Origin: Streptomyces sp. GQFP
GTDB lineage: Bacteria; Actinomycetota; Actinomycetes; Streptomycetales; Streptomycetaceae
Reading direction: 5' to 3'
Assembly (NCBI RefSeq): GCF_021545335.1
Contig: NZ_CP089312.1
Coordinates: 1,674,001 to 1,738,000 of the forward strand
DNA: 64,000 nucleotides
Shown: positions 35,399 through 45,064 of the stretch, in pieces
Layout: each line of letters opens with the position of its first letter
How positions within the stretch are numbered: position 1 is the stretch's first letter
Made by a program: the position numbers and the translations under genes
Notes under the pieces: model-generated
Told to the model about the DNA's origin: nothing
What the model saw: only the letters and a program-made list of their open reading frames with translations
The model's database searches: none

Positions 35399-36361
35399 GT
35401 GCACGCAGTAGTGGTCACCGAGCCCGGCGGCCCGGATACTCTCCGTTACCGCCGGATGCCGGACCCGGTTCCCGGGCCGGGCGAGGTGCTGGTGCGGACC
35501 AGGGCGATCGGCGTGAACTACCGCGACGTGTACGTGCGCAGAGGGGAGTATCCCGCCGAACTCCCCGTTCCGGGCCTCGAAGGAGCAGGCGAGGTCGTGG
35601 CGGCGTGCGAGGGAGCCGAGGTCGCCGTCGGGGACCGAGTGGCCTGGGCGTACGGCAGGGCCGGCTATGCCGAACTCGTGGCCGTACCGGCCGACCAGTG
35701 CGTGCCGGTGCCCGACGGGATCGACTGGCAGGTCGCCGGTGGCGCGTTGTTGCAGGGAATGACCGCGCACTACCTCCTGGAGTCGGTGTACCGGCCGACG
35801 CCGGGAGACGCGATCCTGGTTCACGCGGGTGCCGGCGGCATGGGCCAGCTTCTGGTGCAATGGGCCGCGGCGCGAGGCGCCGAGGTGATCACCACCGTGT
35901 CCACCGACGAGAAGGAGAAGCTCGCCCGGGAGGCCGGGGCCGGGCACGTGCTGCGTTACGGCGACGGACTCGCCGCTCGGGTCCGGGAACTGACGGGCGG
36001 TGAAGGTGTCTCCGCCGTCTACGACGGTGTCGGTGCGGCCACCTTCGAGTCGAGCCTCGCCTCGCTCAGGCCGCGGGGCACCCTCGCGTTGTTCGGCTCC
36101 GCGAGCGGCCGAGTGCCGCCGTTCGATCTGCAACGTCTCGCCGAACTGGGTTCGCTGTTCGTGACCCGGCCGGTGCTGCCACACTTCGTCCGCACCCGCG
36201 CCGAGGTGCTGTGGCGCGCGAACGAGGTCTTCGGCGCGATATCCGAAGACATACTGCGCATACGGTTCGGTGGCACCTATGCCTTGCCCGACGCGGCACA
36301 GGCCCATCGGGCGATCGAGTCCCGTGCCACAGCGGGTTCACTCGTGCTGCTGCCGACATGA
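35399..36361 (+). CDS. NADPH:quinone oxidoreductase-like MDR enzyme
   Basis: 320 residues from a GTG. It is a zinc-free medium-chain dehydrogenase: IGVNYRDVYVRRGEYP, VPGLEGAGEVVA, nucleotide fold ILVHAGAGGMGQLLVQWA and GVSAVYDGVGAATF. Members reduce quinones or activated C=C bonds with NADPH. As the last gene of the hmaS operon it may reduce an unsaturated intermediate. A decayed C-terminus of the same family, probably unrelated, lies at 46832. Confidence 0.85.
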   Translation: MHAVVVTEPGGPDTLRYRRMPDPVPGPGEVLVRTRAIGVNYRDVYVRRGEYPAELPVPGLEGAGEVVAACEGAEVAVGDRVAWAYGRAGYAELVAVPADQCVPVPDGIDWQVAGGALLQGMTAHYLLESVYRPTPGDAILVHAGAGGMGQLLVQWAAARGAEVITTVSTDEKEKLAREAGAGHVLRYGDGLAARVRELTGGEGVSAVYDGVGAATFESSLASLRPRGTLALFGSASGRVPPFDLQRLAELGSLFVTRPVLPHFVRTRAEVLWRANEVFGAISEDILRIRFGGTYALPDAAQAHRAIESRATAGSLVLLPT

Positions 36362-36413
36362 GGACCTTGGATGACGAGCGCGCCGATCCCTTGGGTGCAG
36401 GAACTCACCGAAC

Positions 36414-38084
36414 TCACCGGAAGTCCTCCTCCCGGTACTCGTTCGCCGAGCCCGCCGCCGTCGCCTCGCGCAGTTCGATCCGGCGGATCTTGCCGGAGAC
36501 CGTCTTGGGGAGGTCGGCGAACTCCAGTCGGCGCAGGCGCTTGTAGGGGGCGAGGACCTCGCGGCTGTGCTCGAACAGGACCTTCGCGGTGTCGGGTCCC
36601 GGCTCCCAGCCCGCCGCGAGCACGATGTACGCCTTCGGTACGGCCAGGCGCAGTTCGTCCGGCGCGGGGACCACGGCCGCCTCCGCCACCGCCTCGTGCT
36701 CAAGGAGCGCGCTCTCCAGCTCGAAGGGGGAGATCTTGTAGTCGGACGCCTTGAAGACGTCGTCGGCCCGGCCGACGTACGTGATGTAGCCGTCCTCGTC
36801 GCGCGAACCGATGTCCCCGGTGCGGTAGAAGCCGCCGGCCATCGCCTCCGCCGTGAGGTCGGCGTCGCCGTGGTAGCCGGTCATGACACCGACCGGGCGG
36901 GTGGCGAGGTCGAGCGCGATCTCGCCCTCGTCCGCGCCCGGTTCACCCGAGACGGGGTCGAGGAGGACGACCTTGTAGCCGGGGCTCGGGCGGCCCATGG
37001 AGCCCGTCTTCAGGGGCTGGCCTGGGCTGTTGGAGACCTGGACGGCGGTCTCCGTCTGGCCGAAGCCGTCCCGGATCGTGACACCCCAGGAGCGGCGCAC
37101 CTGTTCGATGACCTCGGGGTTGAGCGGCTCCCCGGCGGCCACGGCCTCGCGCGGCGGGGTGCGGAGCTGGGTCAGGTCGGCCTGGATGAGCATGCGCCAG
37201 ACGGTCGGCGGGGCGCAGAAGGAGGTGACGCCCGCGCGGTCCATCTCGGCCATCAGCCGGGCCGGGTCGAAGCGTGTGTAGTTGTGGATGAAGACGGTCG
37301 CCTCGGCGTTCCAGGGCGCGAAGAGGTTGGACCAGGCGTGCTTGGCCCAGCCGGGCGAGGAGATGTTCAGATGCACGTCGCCGGGCTTGAGGCCGATCCA
37401 GTACATGGTCGCCAAGTGCCCGATGGGGTACGACGCGTGGGTGTGCTCGACCAGTTTGGGGCGAGCCGTCGTGCCCGAGGTGAAGTAGAGCATCAGGGGG
37501 TCGTCACAGTGGGTGGGCCCGTCCGGCGTGAACTCCGCGGGGGCGTCGTACGCGTCCTCGTACGGCTGCCAGCCCTCGGGGGCGCCGCCCACCGCGATCC
37601 GGGTGTAGTCGCCGGGCACCTCGTCGAACTTGGCGGTGTCCTCTGCGCGGACGAGGACATGGGCGACCCGGCCGCGGTCCACGCGGTCGCGGAGGTCTGC
37701 GGGGCCGAGGAGGGGTGTGGCGGGGATGACGACGGCGCCGAGCTTCATCGCGGCGAGGGCCGTCTCCCACAGCTCGGTCTGGTTACCGAGCATGACGAGG
37801 AGCCGGTCCTCGGGGCGGACCCCGCGCCCGCGCAGCCAGCCCGCGACCCGGTCGGAGCGGGCGGACAGCTCGGCGAAGGACAGCTTGGTCTCGGAGCCGT
37901 CCTCCTCGACGATGTGCAGGGCGGTGCGGTCGTTCCCGTCCGCGATGACGTCGAACCAGTCCAGGGCCCAGTTGAAGCGCTCGGGTCGGGGCCAGCTGAA
38001 ACCCTCGTAGGCGGTGGCGTAGTCCTCGCGGTGGGCCAGCAGAAAGTCCCGTGCCTCGCGGAAGCGCTCGGTCACCGTCGTCAT
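36414..38084 (-). CDS. AMP-forming acyl-CoA synthetase
   Basis: 556 residues from an ATG behind GGAGGAG. P-loop LMLYFTSGTTARPKLVEHTH, DGFGQTETA, FYRTGDIGSRDEDGYI and the C-terminal lysine in KTVSGKIRRIELR mark a medium-chain/acetyl-type acyl-CoA ligase. It activates a carboxylic acid as its CoA thioester. It is convergent with the cluster, so membership in that pathway is uncertain. Confidence 0.9.
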   Translation of the reverse strand: MTTVTERFREARDFLLAHREDYATAYEGFSWPRPERFNWALDWFDVIADGNDRTALHIVEEDGSETKLSFAELSARSDRVAGWLRGRGVRPEDRLLVMLGNQTELWETALAAMKLGAVVIPATPLLGPADLRDRVDRGRVAHVLVRAEDTAKFDEVPGDYTRIAVGGAPEGWQPYEDAYDAPAEFTPDGPTHCDDPLMLYFTSGTTARPKLVEHTHASYPIGHLATMYWIGLKPGDVHLNISSPGWAKHAWSNLFAPWNAEATVFIHNYTRFDPARLMAEMDRAGVTSFCAPPTVWRMLIQADLTQLRTPPREAVAAGEPLNPEVIEQVRRSWGVTIRDGFGQTETAVQVSNSPGQPLKTGSMGRPSPGYKVVLLDPVSGEPGADEGEIALDLATRPVGVMTGYHGDADLTAEAMAGGFYRTGDIGSRDEDGYITYVGRADDVFKASDYKISPFELESALLEHEAVAEAAVVPAPDELRLAVPKAYIVLAAGWEPGPDTAKVLFEHSREVLAPYKRLRRLEFADLPKTVSGKIRRIELREATAAGSANEYREEDFR

Positions 38085-38378
38085 CACTCCTCCTCGATCC
38101 CGGACCATCGCCGGGCGATTCCCCGGCATCATGTAATCCGTGTCGCAGGTCTCCCTACCCCTGAACGGGGGTGAGCGCCACGTCCGATCGGGCAACGACT
38201 TGCGATCGGCGAAGAATCTGTCGTCACGCTCCGCACACGCATAAGGTGTATTCATTCACAAGTGACTTGAATTTCCCCATGCCGCTACCGTCCTGTTATT
38301 CGGCTCACCACACCGCCGGTCCGAAATTCAAAGATCTGTTGCCTAATATTGGGGCCCACACGACACAGGAGGGGAGCG
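38085..38378. other. Intergenic region between divergent synthetase and LAL regulator
   Basis: Gene-free, with an AT-rich core (around 38235-38350) that includes CATAAGGTGTATTCATTC and GCCTAATATTGGGGCC. Both divergent promoters must lie here. AGGAGGGG at 38367-38374 is the ribosome site of the LAL gene. No clear palindrome longer than a few bases was seen. Confidence 0.5.
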
Positions 38379-41204
38379 GTGACCGTGCGACGGGACTTCC
38401 AGGAGTCTGGCCGAAGCCGCTCCGACCTGCTCATAGGCCGGGACGAGGCACTCATCGGGGCCCGCGAGCAGCTTTCGCGCGGCGGCAGCGTACTGCTGCA
38501 CGGACCCGCCGGAATAGGAAAGTCCACCGTCCTGCGGACATTGGCCGCGGAATACGGCGAATCGGCACGAACCGTGTTGCGCTGCTCCGCCACCGAGTCC
38601 GAATCGCATCTCCCCTTCCTCGCACTCGCCGACCTTCTCGGCCTCGCCCTCGACGAGGTGTCCGCCCAACTGCCCGTCGCCCAGCGTGTCGCCCTGGAGG
38701 CCGCGCTCACCGGCCGCGGCGAGTCCACGCTCCAGCGCGACGGCCTCGCGCTGCGGCTGGCCGTGCTGTCCGCACTGCGCGCGCTGGCCGCCAAGGGCCC
38801 CGTCCTCGTCGTCGCCGACGACCTCCAGTGGCTGGACACCGCCAGCACCGAACTGCTCGGCTTCGCCGCCCGCCGCCTGGGCGACGACCCCGTCCGCATG
38901 GTGTTCGCCGGCCGGTCGGACGGCCAGGAGTACGACCGCTATCTACGCGCGTCCACACCCGACACCCTCGCGGTCCGGGTCAACCCGCTGACCCACTCCC
39001 AGGTGGCCGCGCTCCTCGACCACCGGGGCTACGGCGGCCTCCCGCGTTCGACCGTGCGGGAGATCCACCGCACCAGCGCGGGCAATCCGCTGTACGCCCT
39101 CGAACTGGGCCGGGCCCTCGCCGAGAACCCCACTCCCCCGCGTCCGGGCGAGCCCCTGCCGGTGCCGACCTCGCTGCGCGCGCTGGTCCTCAGCCGCCTG
39201 GAGATGCTGTCGGACGACGCCCGCCGCACCCTCCTCGTGGTGAGCGCCGGCGCCCGTCCCACCCTGGCCCTGCTGCACGAGGCGGGCCGGGAGAACGCCG
39301 AGGCGGAGACCGCCCAGGCCGCCGCCCTCGGGCTGCTGGCCACCGAGCCCGAGGGTCCGGCCGTACGGTTCGCGCATCCCCTCGTCTCGGCCGCGCTGTA
39401 CGCCGAGGCGAGCGCCCAGGAGCGCCGGGCCGCGCACGCCGCGCTGTCCACGGCCGCCTCCGACCCGATCGAGCGGGCCCGGCACCTCGCCCTGGCCACC
39501 GAGGGCACGGATCCGGAGGTGGCCGCCCGGCTCGCCGAGGCCGCCGCGCTGGCCCGGGACCGCGGGGCGCCGTCGGTGGCGGCCTCGCTCGGACAGCTCG
39601 CCGTCCGGCACACCCCGGCCGACAGCGTGCCGAGCCCGGACGAGCACCGGCTGCGAGCCGCCGAGGACGCGATCACCTCCGGTGACCTGGATCTCGCTCG
39701 GGACATCGCCCGCCAGGTGCTCGACGGGACGGCTGTGCCCGACGAGCGGGTGCGGGCCTGGATCATCGTGATCGACACGGCCGGCCACGCCATGACGGAG
39801 GTCGACTCCGTCTTCCCGCAGGCACTGGCCGACGCGGGCGACGACCCTCGGCTGCTCGCCCTGATCCACTACCAACTGGCCTGGCGGGCGGTGCTCGTGG
39901 AGGGCGACTTCGCCGAGTGCCGCGAGGAGGCGGCACGCGCGGCGGAGCTGGCCGCACGCGGCGGCGACCGCCACACGGAGCTGATGGCGCTCTCCTTCCA
40001 GGCGCAGACCGAGACCCTGATGGGCCACCCGGACGCGCCCGCGACCATCAAACGCGCGCTGAAGGAGCCCCAGGACCCGGAGGTGACGGTCCATCACAAC
40101 GGCGTCGGTTCGGCCCGGTTCCGCTGGCTGATCATGAGCGACCAGCTGCCCGAGGCGCGGGCCACCATCACCACCCTGCTGCGCGAGGTGCGCCGGCGCG
40201 GATCGGTCGAGAGCGAGGTCCACTTCCTGCGCGGCCTCGCGGAGACCGAACTGCGCTGCGGGCACTGCGGCCGGGCGCTCGACCTGGCCCGGGAGAGCCT
40301 GCGGCTGGCCCGGGACACCGGTATCGGCGAGGTCGCCTCCGCGATGCTCGCCGCGCTGGCCGAGGCATCCGGCGGCGATGTCGACCGGGCGCTGGCGCTG
40401 GCCCGGGAGGCCGTCGAACACGCCGAGGAGAACGGCGACCTGATGTATCTGTCCCGGGCCCAAGCGGCCCTGGGATACGCCCGGTTGGTGGCCGGGGACG
40501 CACCGGGCGCGGTGCAGTCGCTGCGCCGGGCACGGGAGTTGGAGCACGATCTCGGCGTCGACGACCCGGCGCGCGGGCGCTGGCAGAGCGACCTCGCGGA
40601 GGCGCTCGTACAGGTCGGCGAGACCGACGAGGCGCAGGAGGTCATCGACGTGTCGCGGGCCCACGCGCTGCGGCTGGGGCGGGAGAGCGTGCTCGCGGTG
40701 CTCGACCGGGCCGAGGCGCTGGTGCGTGCCGTGCGCGGCGAACACGACGCGGCGCTCGCCCAGTTGACGTCCGCGCAGGACCGACTGGCCAAGCTGGGCT
40801 ATGGACTTGAGGAGGCGCGCGCCGCGCTCTCCCTGGCCGAGCTGCGCACCGGCCCCCCGGGGCCGACACCTGCCCCGACGTCGTACGACGAGGCCGCACG
40901 GCTGTTCAGACGCTCCCGCGCGCTGCCCTGGCTGCGCCGGGTGGACGCGGCCACCGTGCCCAACCCCGCGCCGCAGCCCCTCGTACAGCAGCCGCAGGCC
41001 GCCGCCGCGCTCGACGGGCTCGCCGCGATGGAACGTCAGGTCGCGGCGCTCGTGATGGAGGGTGCGACCAACCGCGAGATCGCCGGACGCCTGTTCATCA
41101 GCGTCAAGACGGTCGAGGCGACGCTCACCCGGGTGTACCGGAAGCTGGGGATCCGGTCTCGGGTGGACATCGTCAGGCTGGCGGCGGGACGCCACACCAA
41201 GTAA
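38379..41204 (+). CDS. LAL-type LuxR-family regulator
   Basis: 941 residues from the GTG following AGGAGGGG. The N-terminus has Walker A HGPAGIGKST and Walker B VLVVADDLQWLD; a long TPR-like middle follows, and residues about 880-941 form the LuxR HTH (ALVMEGATNREIAGRLFISVKTVEATLTRVYRKL). Large ATP-binding LuxR regulators often activate secondary metabolism or sugar-use operons. Its target here is not evident; the divergent acyl-CoA synthetase is a candidate. Confidence 0.92.
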   Translation: MTVRRDFQESGRSRSDLLIGRDEALIGAREQLSRGGSVLLHGPAGIGKSTVLRTLAAEYGESARTVLRCSATESESHLPFLALADLLGLALDEVSAQLPVAQRVALEAALTGRGESTLQRDGLALRLAVLSALRALAAKGPVLVVADDLQWLDTASTELLGFAARRLGDDPVRMVFAGRSDGQEYDRYLRASTPDTLAVRVNPLTHSQVAALLDHRGYGGLPRSTVREIHRTSAGNPLYALELGRALAENPTPPRPGEPLPVPTSLRALVLSRLEMLSDDARRTLLVVSAGARPTLALLHEAGRENAEAETAQAAALGLLATEPEGPAVRFAHPLVSAALYAEASAQERRAAHAALSTAASDPIERARHLALATEGTDPEVAARLAEAAALARDRGAPSVAASLGQLAVRHTPADSVPSPDEHRLRAAEDAITSGDLDLARDIARQVLDGTAVPDERVRAWIIVIDTAGHAMTEVDSVFPQALADAGDDPRLLALIHYQLAWRAVLVEGDFAECREEAARAAELAARGGDRHTELMALSFQAQTETLMGHPDAPATIKRALKEPQDPEVTVHHNGVGSARFRWLIMSDQLPEARATITTLLREVRRRGSVESEVHFLRGLAETELRCGHCGRALDLARESLRLARDTGIGEVASAMLAALAEASGGDVDRALALAREAVEHAEENGDLMYLSRAQAALGYARLVAGDAPGAVQSLRRARELEHDLGVDDPARGRWQSDLAEALVQVGETDEAQEVIDVSRAHALRLGRESVLAVLDRAEALVRAVRGEHDAALAQLTSAQDRLAKLGYGLEEARAALSLAELRTGPPGPTPAPTSYDEAARLFRRSRALPWLRRVDAATVPNPAPQPLVQQPQAAAALDGLAAMERQVAALVMEGATNREIAGRLFISVKTVEATLTRVYRKLGIRSRVDIVRLAAGRHTK

Positions 41205-41464
41205 CGCACACATACCAGGTACGGCCGCTCCTGCGCGGGATCCATCCTTGCGCTCTCACCGTACCGCGCTGTCGACCCCGGACGACCGAGGGTTTTCCCT
41301 CCCCCAACTCCCCTAGGGGGTTCCCTCATTGGGGAGACTCTTATCCGACTCCTACCTTGTGGATGTGCCGCAACGCCGGGCACACGGGGCAGCACCACCG
41401 CCCCGTGCACCACCCCCCACACCCGCGCGTCCCCCCACCGGCAATTCCCCCAAGAGGAGAACCC

Positions 41465-42256
41465 ATGTTCGGGCTCGCTCGCGCCAAGAAGGCCGCCGCC
41501 GTGCTGACGGCCATCGCCGCCGCCGCCACGACCGCGTTGATCGCCGCCCCCGGCGCCGTCGCCGCCCCCCAGCCCATCGTCGGCGGAACCACGACCACCG
41601 CCGCGACGTACCCCTACGTCATGCAGATCACGGACTCCTCGCAGAACCAGTTCTGCGGTGGCACCCTCGTCTCGGCCACCAAGGTCGTAACTGCCGCCCA
41701 CTGTATGGTCGACGAGACCACGAGCAGCGTGAGAGTCGTCGGCGGCCGTACCTACCGCAACGGCACCAACGGCACCGTCAGCCGGGTCACCAACATCTGG
41801 ATCCACCCGAGCTACGTCGACGCCACCGAGGGCGACGACGTGGCCGTGCTGACCCTCGCCACCTCGATGCCGTACACCACGGCGTCGTACGTCACCTCGT
41901 CCCAGACGGGCGTGTACGCGGCCGGCACCACGGCCCGCATCATCGGCTGGGGCACCACCTCCGCGGGCGGCAGCTCCTCCAACCAGCTGCGCACGGCGAC
42001 GGTCCCGACCGTCTCCAACGCCAGCTGCACCAGCTCGTACGGCTCCAGCTACATCGCGAGCGACATGGTCTGCGCCGGATACACCTCCGGCGGCGTCGAC
42101 ACCTGCCAGGGCGACAGCGGCGGCCCGCTGATGATCGGCGGCGTCCTGGCAGGCATCACTTCCTGGGGCGAGGGCTGCGCGGAAGCCGGCTACCCCGGGG
42201 TCTACACCCGGCTGACCACCTTCTCCAGCCTGGTGGCGACGCAGGTCGCGTCGTAA
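41465..42256 (+). CDS. Secreted trypsin-like serine protease
   Basis: 263 residues. A signal peptide and short propeptide end near VAAPQP, then the mature IVGGTTTT. The triad is intact: TAAHC (His), DDVAVLTL (Asp) and CQGDSGGP (Ser), with the S1 aspartate in DTCQGDSGG giving Lys/Arg preference. Six cysteines can pair as in Streptomyces trypsin. GAGGAG precedes the ATG. Confidence 0.95.
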   Translation: MFGLARAKKAAAVLTAIAAAATTALIAAPGAVAAPQPIVGGTTTTAATYPYVMQITDSSQNQFCGGTLVSATKVVTAAHCMVDETTSSVRVVGGRTYRNGTNGTVSRVTNIWIHPSYVDATEGDDVAVLTLATSMPYTTASYVTSSQTGVYAAGTTARIIGWGTTSAGGSSSNQLRTATVPTVSNASCTSSYGSSYIASDMVCAGYTSGGVDTCQGDSGGPLMIGGVLAGITSWGEGCAEAGYPGVYTRLTTFSSLVATQVAS

Positions 42257-42377
42257 CCAGTAGCGGTACAGCCACCACAGTCTCCTGAGCACCCCTCAGG
42301 TGAATGCCAGGGGGCGTTGCGGACCGGCCACGAGCGGTCCGCAGCGCCCCCTATCCACGTTTCCGGTCCGCTTCTCC

Positions 42378-42515
42378 GGTCCATGTCTCGGGTTCACGTC
42401 TCGGGTTCACGTCTCGGGTTCACGTCTCGGGTTCACGTCTCCGGCTCACGTCTCGGGTTCACGTCTCCGGCTCACGTCTCGGGTTCACGTCTCCGGCTCA
42501 CGTCTCCGGTTCACT
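42378..42515. repeat. 13-bp tandem repeat array
   Basis: Ten consecutive 13-bp units of GGTTCACGTCTCG with variants GGCTCACGTCTCG/C, plus eight bases of an eleventh unit. The first unit (GGTCCATGTCTCG) is most divergent. C and T variants alternate in the later units, suggesting higher-order 26-bp duplication. It sits between the trypsin gene and the end of the convergent winged-helix gene, just beyond its stop. Confidence 0.92.
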
Positions 42516-42516
42516 C

Positions 42517-43731
42517 TCATCCTCGTACGACGGTGCCGAACCGGATGTCGTACGCCGTCCCCGCGTGCAGCGTCCCGAGCATCCACTCGCCTTCCTCAAC
42601 TACCGCTGCCTGTACGCCCTTTGTGAGCTTGCCGAACGGCTCGACCGTGAGCGTGCCGTCTGCGAGCCGCCACAGGCCCGCGACGAGTCCGTCGACGAGC
42701 AGGACGCAGTGCGCCTGATTGCCCGTCCAGGTACGGCCCTTGAGGTCGGTGGGGACGAGACGGGTGCGGTCGGCGTGCGAGAGGAGCAGGTTGTCGAACT
42801 CGGGCAGGAAACGCGGCGGGGCCGGGGTGTCCGGGTCGGGGCGGGGAGCGTCGGGGAGGTCGAACAGCTCGGTGCCGTGCTCGTCCCGGAAGGTGAGCAG
42901 CTGCGGGCGCAGGCGTTCGAAGGCGTCGCGGAGCCGGGTGAGGCCGGCCCAGGTCTGCATGTCCTTGACGGAGGCGGGGCCGAAGGCGGCGAGGTAGCGG
43001 AGCACGGTCGCGTCGGTCGTCGATGCCTGGTCGGGGTCCGGTTCGGCCCGGCGGCCGAGCCAGTGCTCGGCGGTGGTGAGGGCGACCTGGCCGCTGCGGC
43101 CCCACAGGCCGCGTGGGGTGACCTGGACGAGCGGGAGCCGGCAGCGGGCGGCGACGCTCAGGGACTGCGGGTCGGCGTCGGGCCATTCGACGAGGAGTGC
43201 CTCGCGCAGCTGCTTCATCGTGCGCGGCTCGGTCTCGACGAGGTCGCGGGCAAGGACGGTGAGCCGGTCGAGGTCGACGCCCACAAGTCCCTTGCGGAAG
43301 TAGGTGAGTTCGCGGTCCCGGGCGGGCTGGACGAGCGGTCGCAGGGTGAGGCAGTCGTCGGCGGTGTGGGTGTGGATGGTCGAGCGCATGGTGACGATCC
43401 GGACGGCCTCGTGCTCGGCCATCAGCCGGGAAAGTTCCTCGGGGTCGAAGCCGTCGAGGCGGGCGGCGAGCGCGTAGTACGGGGGCTTCACGTTCTGCGC
43501 CTGAAGACCGAGGAGGTGCGTGAGGGCGTCCTTGGCGGACATAAGCGACCTGGTGAGGAGCAGCTGCCGGGCGAGGGTGGCGCGGTTGAGGGCGCGGGGG
43601 CCGAGGACGGGAGGCGAGGTGGCCGGGGCCGATGCGGGGCTCGCCGTGGTGCCGCCGCCGGTGTCGGTGTCGCTGCCGGTTGTCGAGGGCGTCGTCTTCG
43701 TCGTCTTCGTCGTCTTCCGCATGTTCCGCAC
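42517..43731 (-). CDS. Winged-helix DNA-binding domain protein (HTH_42/YcaQ-like)
   Basis: 404 residues. A Thr-rich low-complexity N-terminus precedes the conserved part: VLGPRALNRATLARQLLL, ALTHLLGLQAQNVKPPYYAL, MRSTIHTHTADDCLTLRP and PRGLWGRSGQVALTTAEHWLG. This is the large winged-helix family related to the DNA-glycosylase YcaQ/AlkX. Whether this member is a glycosylase is not clear. The last codon lies two bases from the 13-bp repeat array. Confidence 0.8.
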   Translation of the reverse strand: MRNMRKTTKTTKTTPSTTGSDTDTGGGTTASPASAPATSPPVLGPRALNRATLARQLLLTRSLMSAKDALTHLLGLQAQNVKPPYYALAARLDGFDPEELSRLMAEHEAVRIVTMRSTIHTHTADDCLTLRPLVQPARDRELTYFRKGLVGVDLDRLTVLARDLVETEPRTMKQLREALLVEWPDADPQSLSVAARCRLPLVQVTPRGLWGRSGQVALTTAEHWLGRRAEPDPDQASTTDATVLRYLAAFGPASVKDMQTWAGLTRLRDAFERLRPQLLTFRDEHGTELFDLPDAPRPDPDTPAPPRFLPEFDNLLLSHADRTRLVPTDLKGRTWTGNQAHCVLLVDGLVAGLWRLADGTLTVEPFGKLTKGVQAAVVEEGEWMLGTLHAGTAYDIRFGTVVRG

Positions 43732-43900
43732 GCTAGCCCCGCTTGCGGACAGCTTCGGTCCGCGATCCTTGCCGAATGCGGACCGGACGCTTGCCCGACC
43801 TCAGGGGTCGAAGTCATTTGACCCGTATATCCTGCTCCGTGATCGACTCAGCCGCACCTGAACGCATGTTCGAGCACCGTCGAGACGGGAGCCAGCCGCG

Positions 43901-45064
43901 ATGTCCGAGCGACGTGCCCGCCAAGCCTCGAAGAACGGACGGAAGCCGGCCTGGCGACGCGCCCTGACGCCACCCTCCGCACCGCCCACGAAGCCCGCCG
44001 CCCCCCGGACCGACGCACCACCCCCGGAACCGACCGAACCGACCGACAGCATCGTGCACGCGGCCCTCTACCGCGACGGGGTACGCGTCTCGACGCCCAG
44101 CACCCTCGCGGAGACCTTCCGCGAGCTGCGCGACGAGCCTGACGGCATGGCGTGGATCGGCCTGGCCCGCCCCACGGAGGCCGAACTCCTCTCCCTGGCA
44201 GACGAGTTCGACCTGCACCCGCTCGCCGTCGAGGACGCGATGGAGGCACATCAGCGCCCGAAGCTGGAGCGGTACGGCGACACGCTCTTCGTCGTCCTGA
44301 GCGCCGCCCGCTATCTGGACGCGGCCGAGGAGGTCGACTTCGGCGAGCTGCACGTGTTCGTCGGCGCCGACTTCCTGATCACGGTCCGCCATGGCGCGGC
44401 CCCGGACCTGTCGGCAGTACGCCGCCGCATGGAGGAGACCCCGGAGCTGCTGAAACTGGGCCCGGAGGCGGTGCTGTACGCGATCCTGGACGCGGTGGTC
44501 GACGGCTACGCACCGGTCGTCGAGGGCGTCCAGAACGACATCGACGAGATCGAGACGGAGGTCTTCCGGGGCGACCCGGAGGTCTCCCGCCGTATCTACG
44601 AACTCTCCCGCGAGATGGTCGAGTTCCAGCGCGCGACCCGCCCCCTGGTCGGCATGCTGCACAGCCTGATGGCGGGCTTCGCGAAGTACGGCACGGACGA
44701 GGAACTCCAGCGCTACCTGAGGGACGTGGCCGACCACGTCACCCACACCAGCGAACGCGTCGACGGCTTCCGCCAGGCCCTGACGGACATCCTGACCGTC
44801 AACTCCACCCTGGTGACCCAGCAACAGAACGCGGAGATGCGGGCGTTGGCGGAGGCGGGGTTCGAACAGAACGAGGAGATCAAGAAGATCTCGTCGTGGG
44901 CGGCGATTCTGTTCGCCCCGACGCTCGTAGGGACCATCTACGGCATGAACTTCGAGGACATGCCGGAGTTGGGCTGGAGCTTCGGGTATCCCTTCGCGAT
45001 CGGTCTAATGGGGGTGGTTTGCGTGAGCTTGTACGTGATTTTCAAGCGGCGGGACTGGCTCTAG
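43901..45064 (+). CDS. corA: CorA magnesium/cobalt transporter
   Basis: 387 residues. A Pro-rich cytoplasmic start, a long helical domain, then two C-terminal helices with the signature YGMNFEDMPELGW between them and the basic end FKRRDWL. Forms a pentameric divalent cation channel. The last 185 bp, encoding about 61 residues and both helices, recur at 54343-54527 with 12 base changes, only one altering the protein. The intervening DNA looks like an island inserted at this gene's 3' end. Confidence 0.95.
   Translation: MSERRARQASKNGRKPAWRRALTPPSAPPTKPAAPRTDAPPPEPTEPTDSIVHAALYRDGVRVSTPSTLAETFRELRDEPDGMAWIGLARPTEAELLSLADEFDLHPLAVEDAMEAHQRPKLERYGDTLFVVLSAARYLDAAEEVDFGELHVFVGADFLITVRHGAAPDLSAVRRRMEETPELLKLGPEAVLYAILDAVVDGYAPVVEGVQNDIDEIETEVFRGDPEVSRRIYELSREMVEFQRATRPLVGMLHSLMAGFAKYGTDEELQRYLRDVADHVTHTSERVDGFRQALTDILTVNSTLVTQQQNAEMRALAEAGFEQNEEIKKISSWAAILFAPTLVGTIYGMNFEDMPELGWSFGYPFAIGLMGVVCVSLYVIFKRRDWL

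Noticed and set aside
32893..35418. 841-residue antisense frame over malate synthase G
   Set aside because: No start context or motif; the plus-strand gene keeps all catalytic residues.
42378..42515. CRISPR array
   Set aside because: 13-bp units are contiguous with no spacers, and there are no cas genes.
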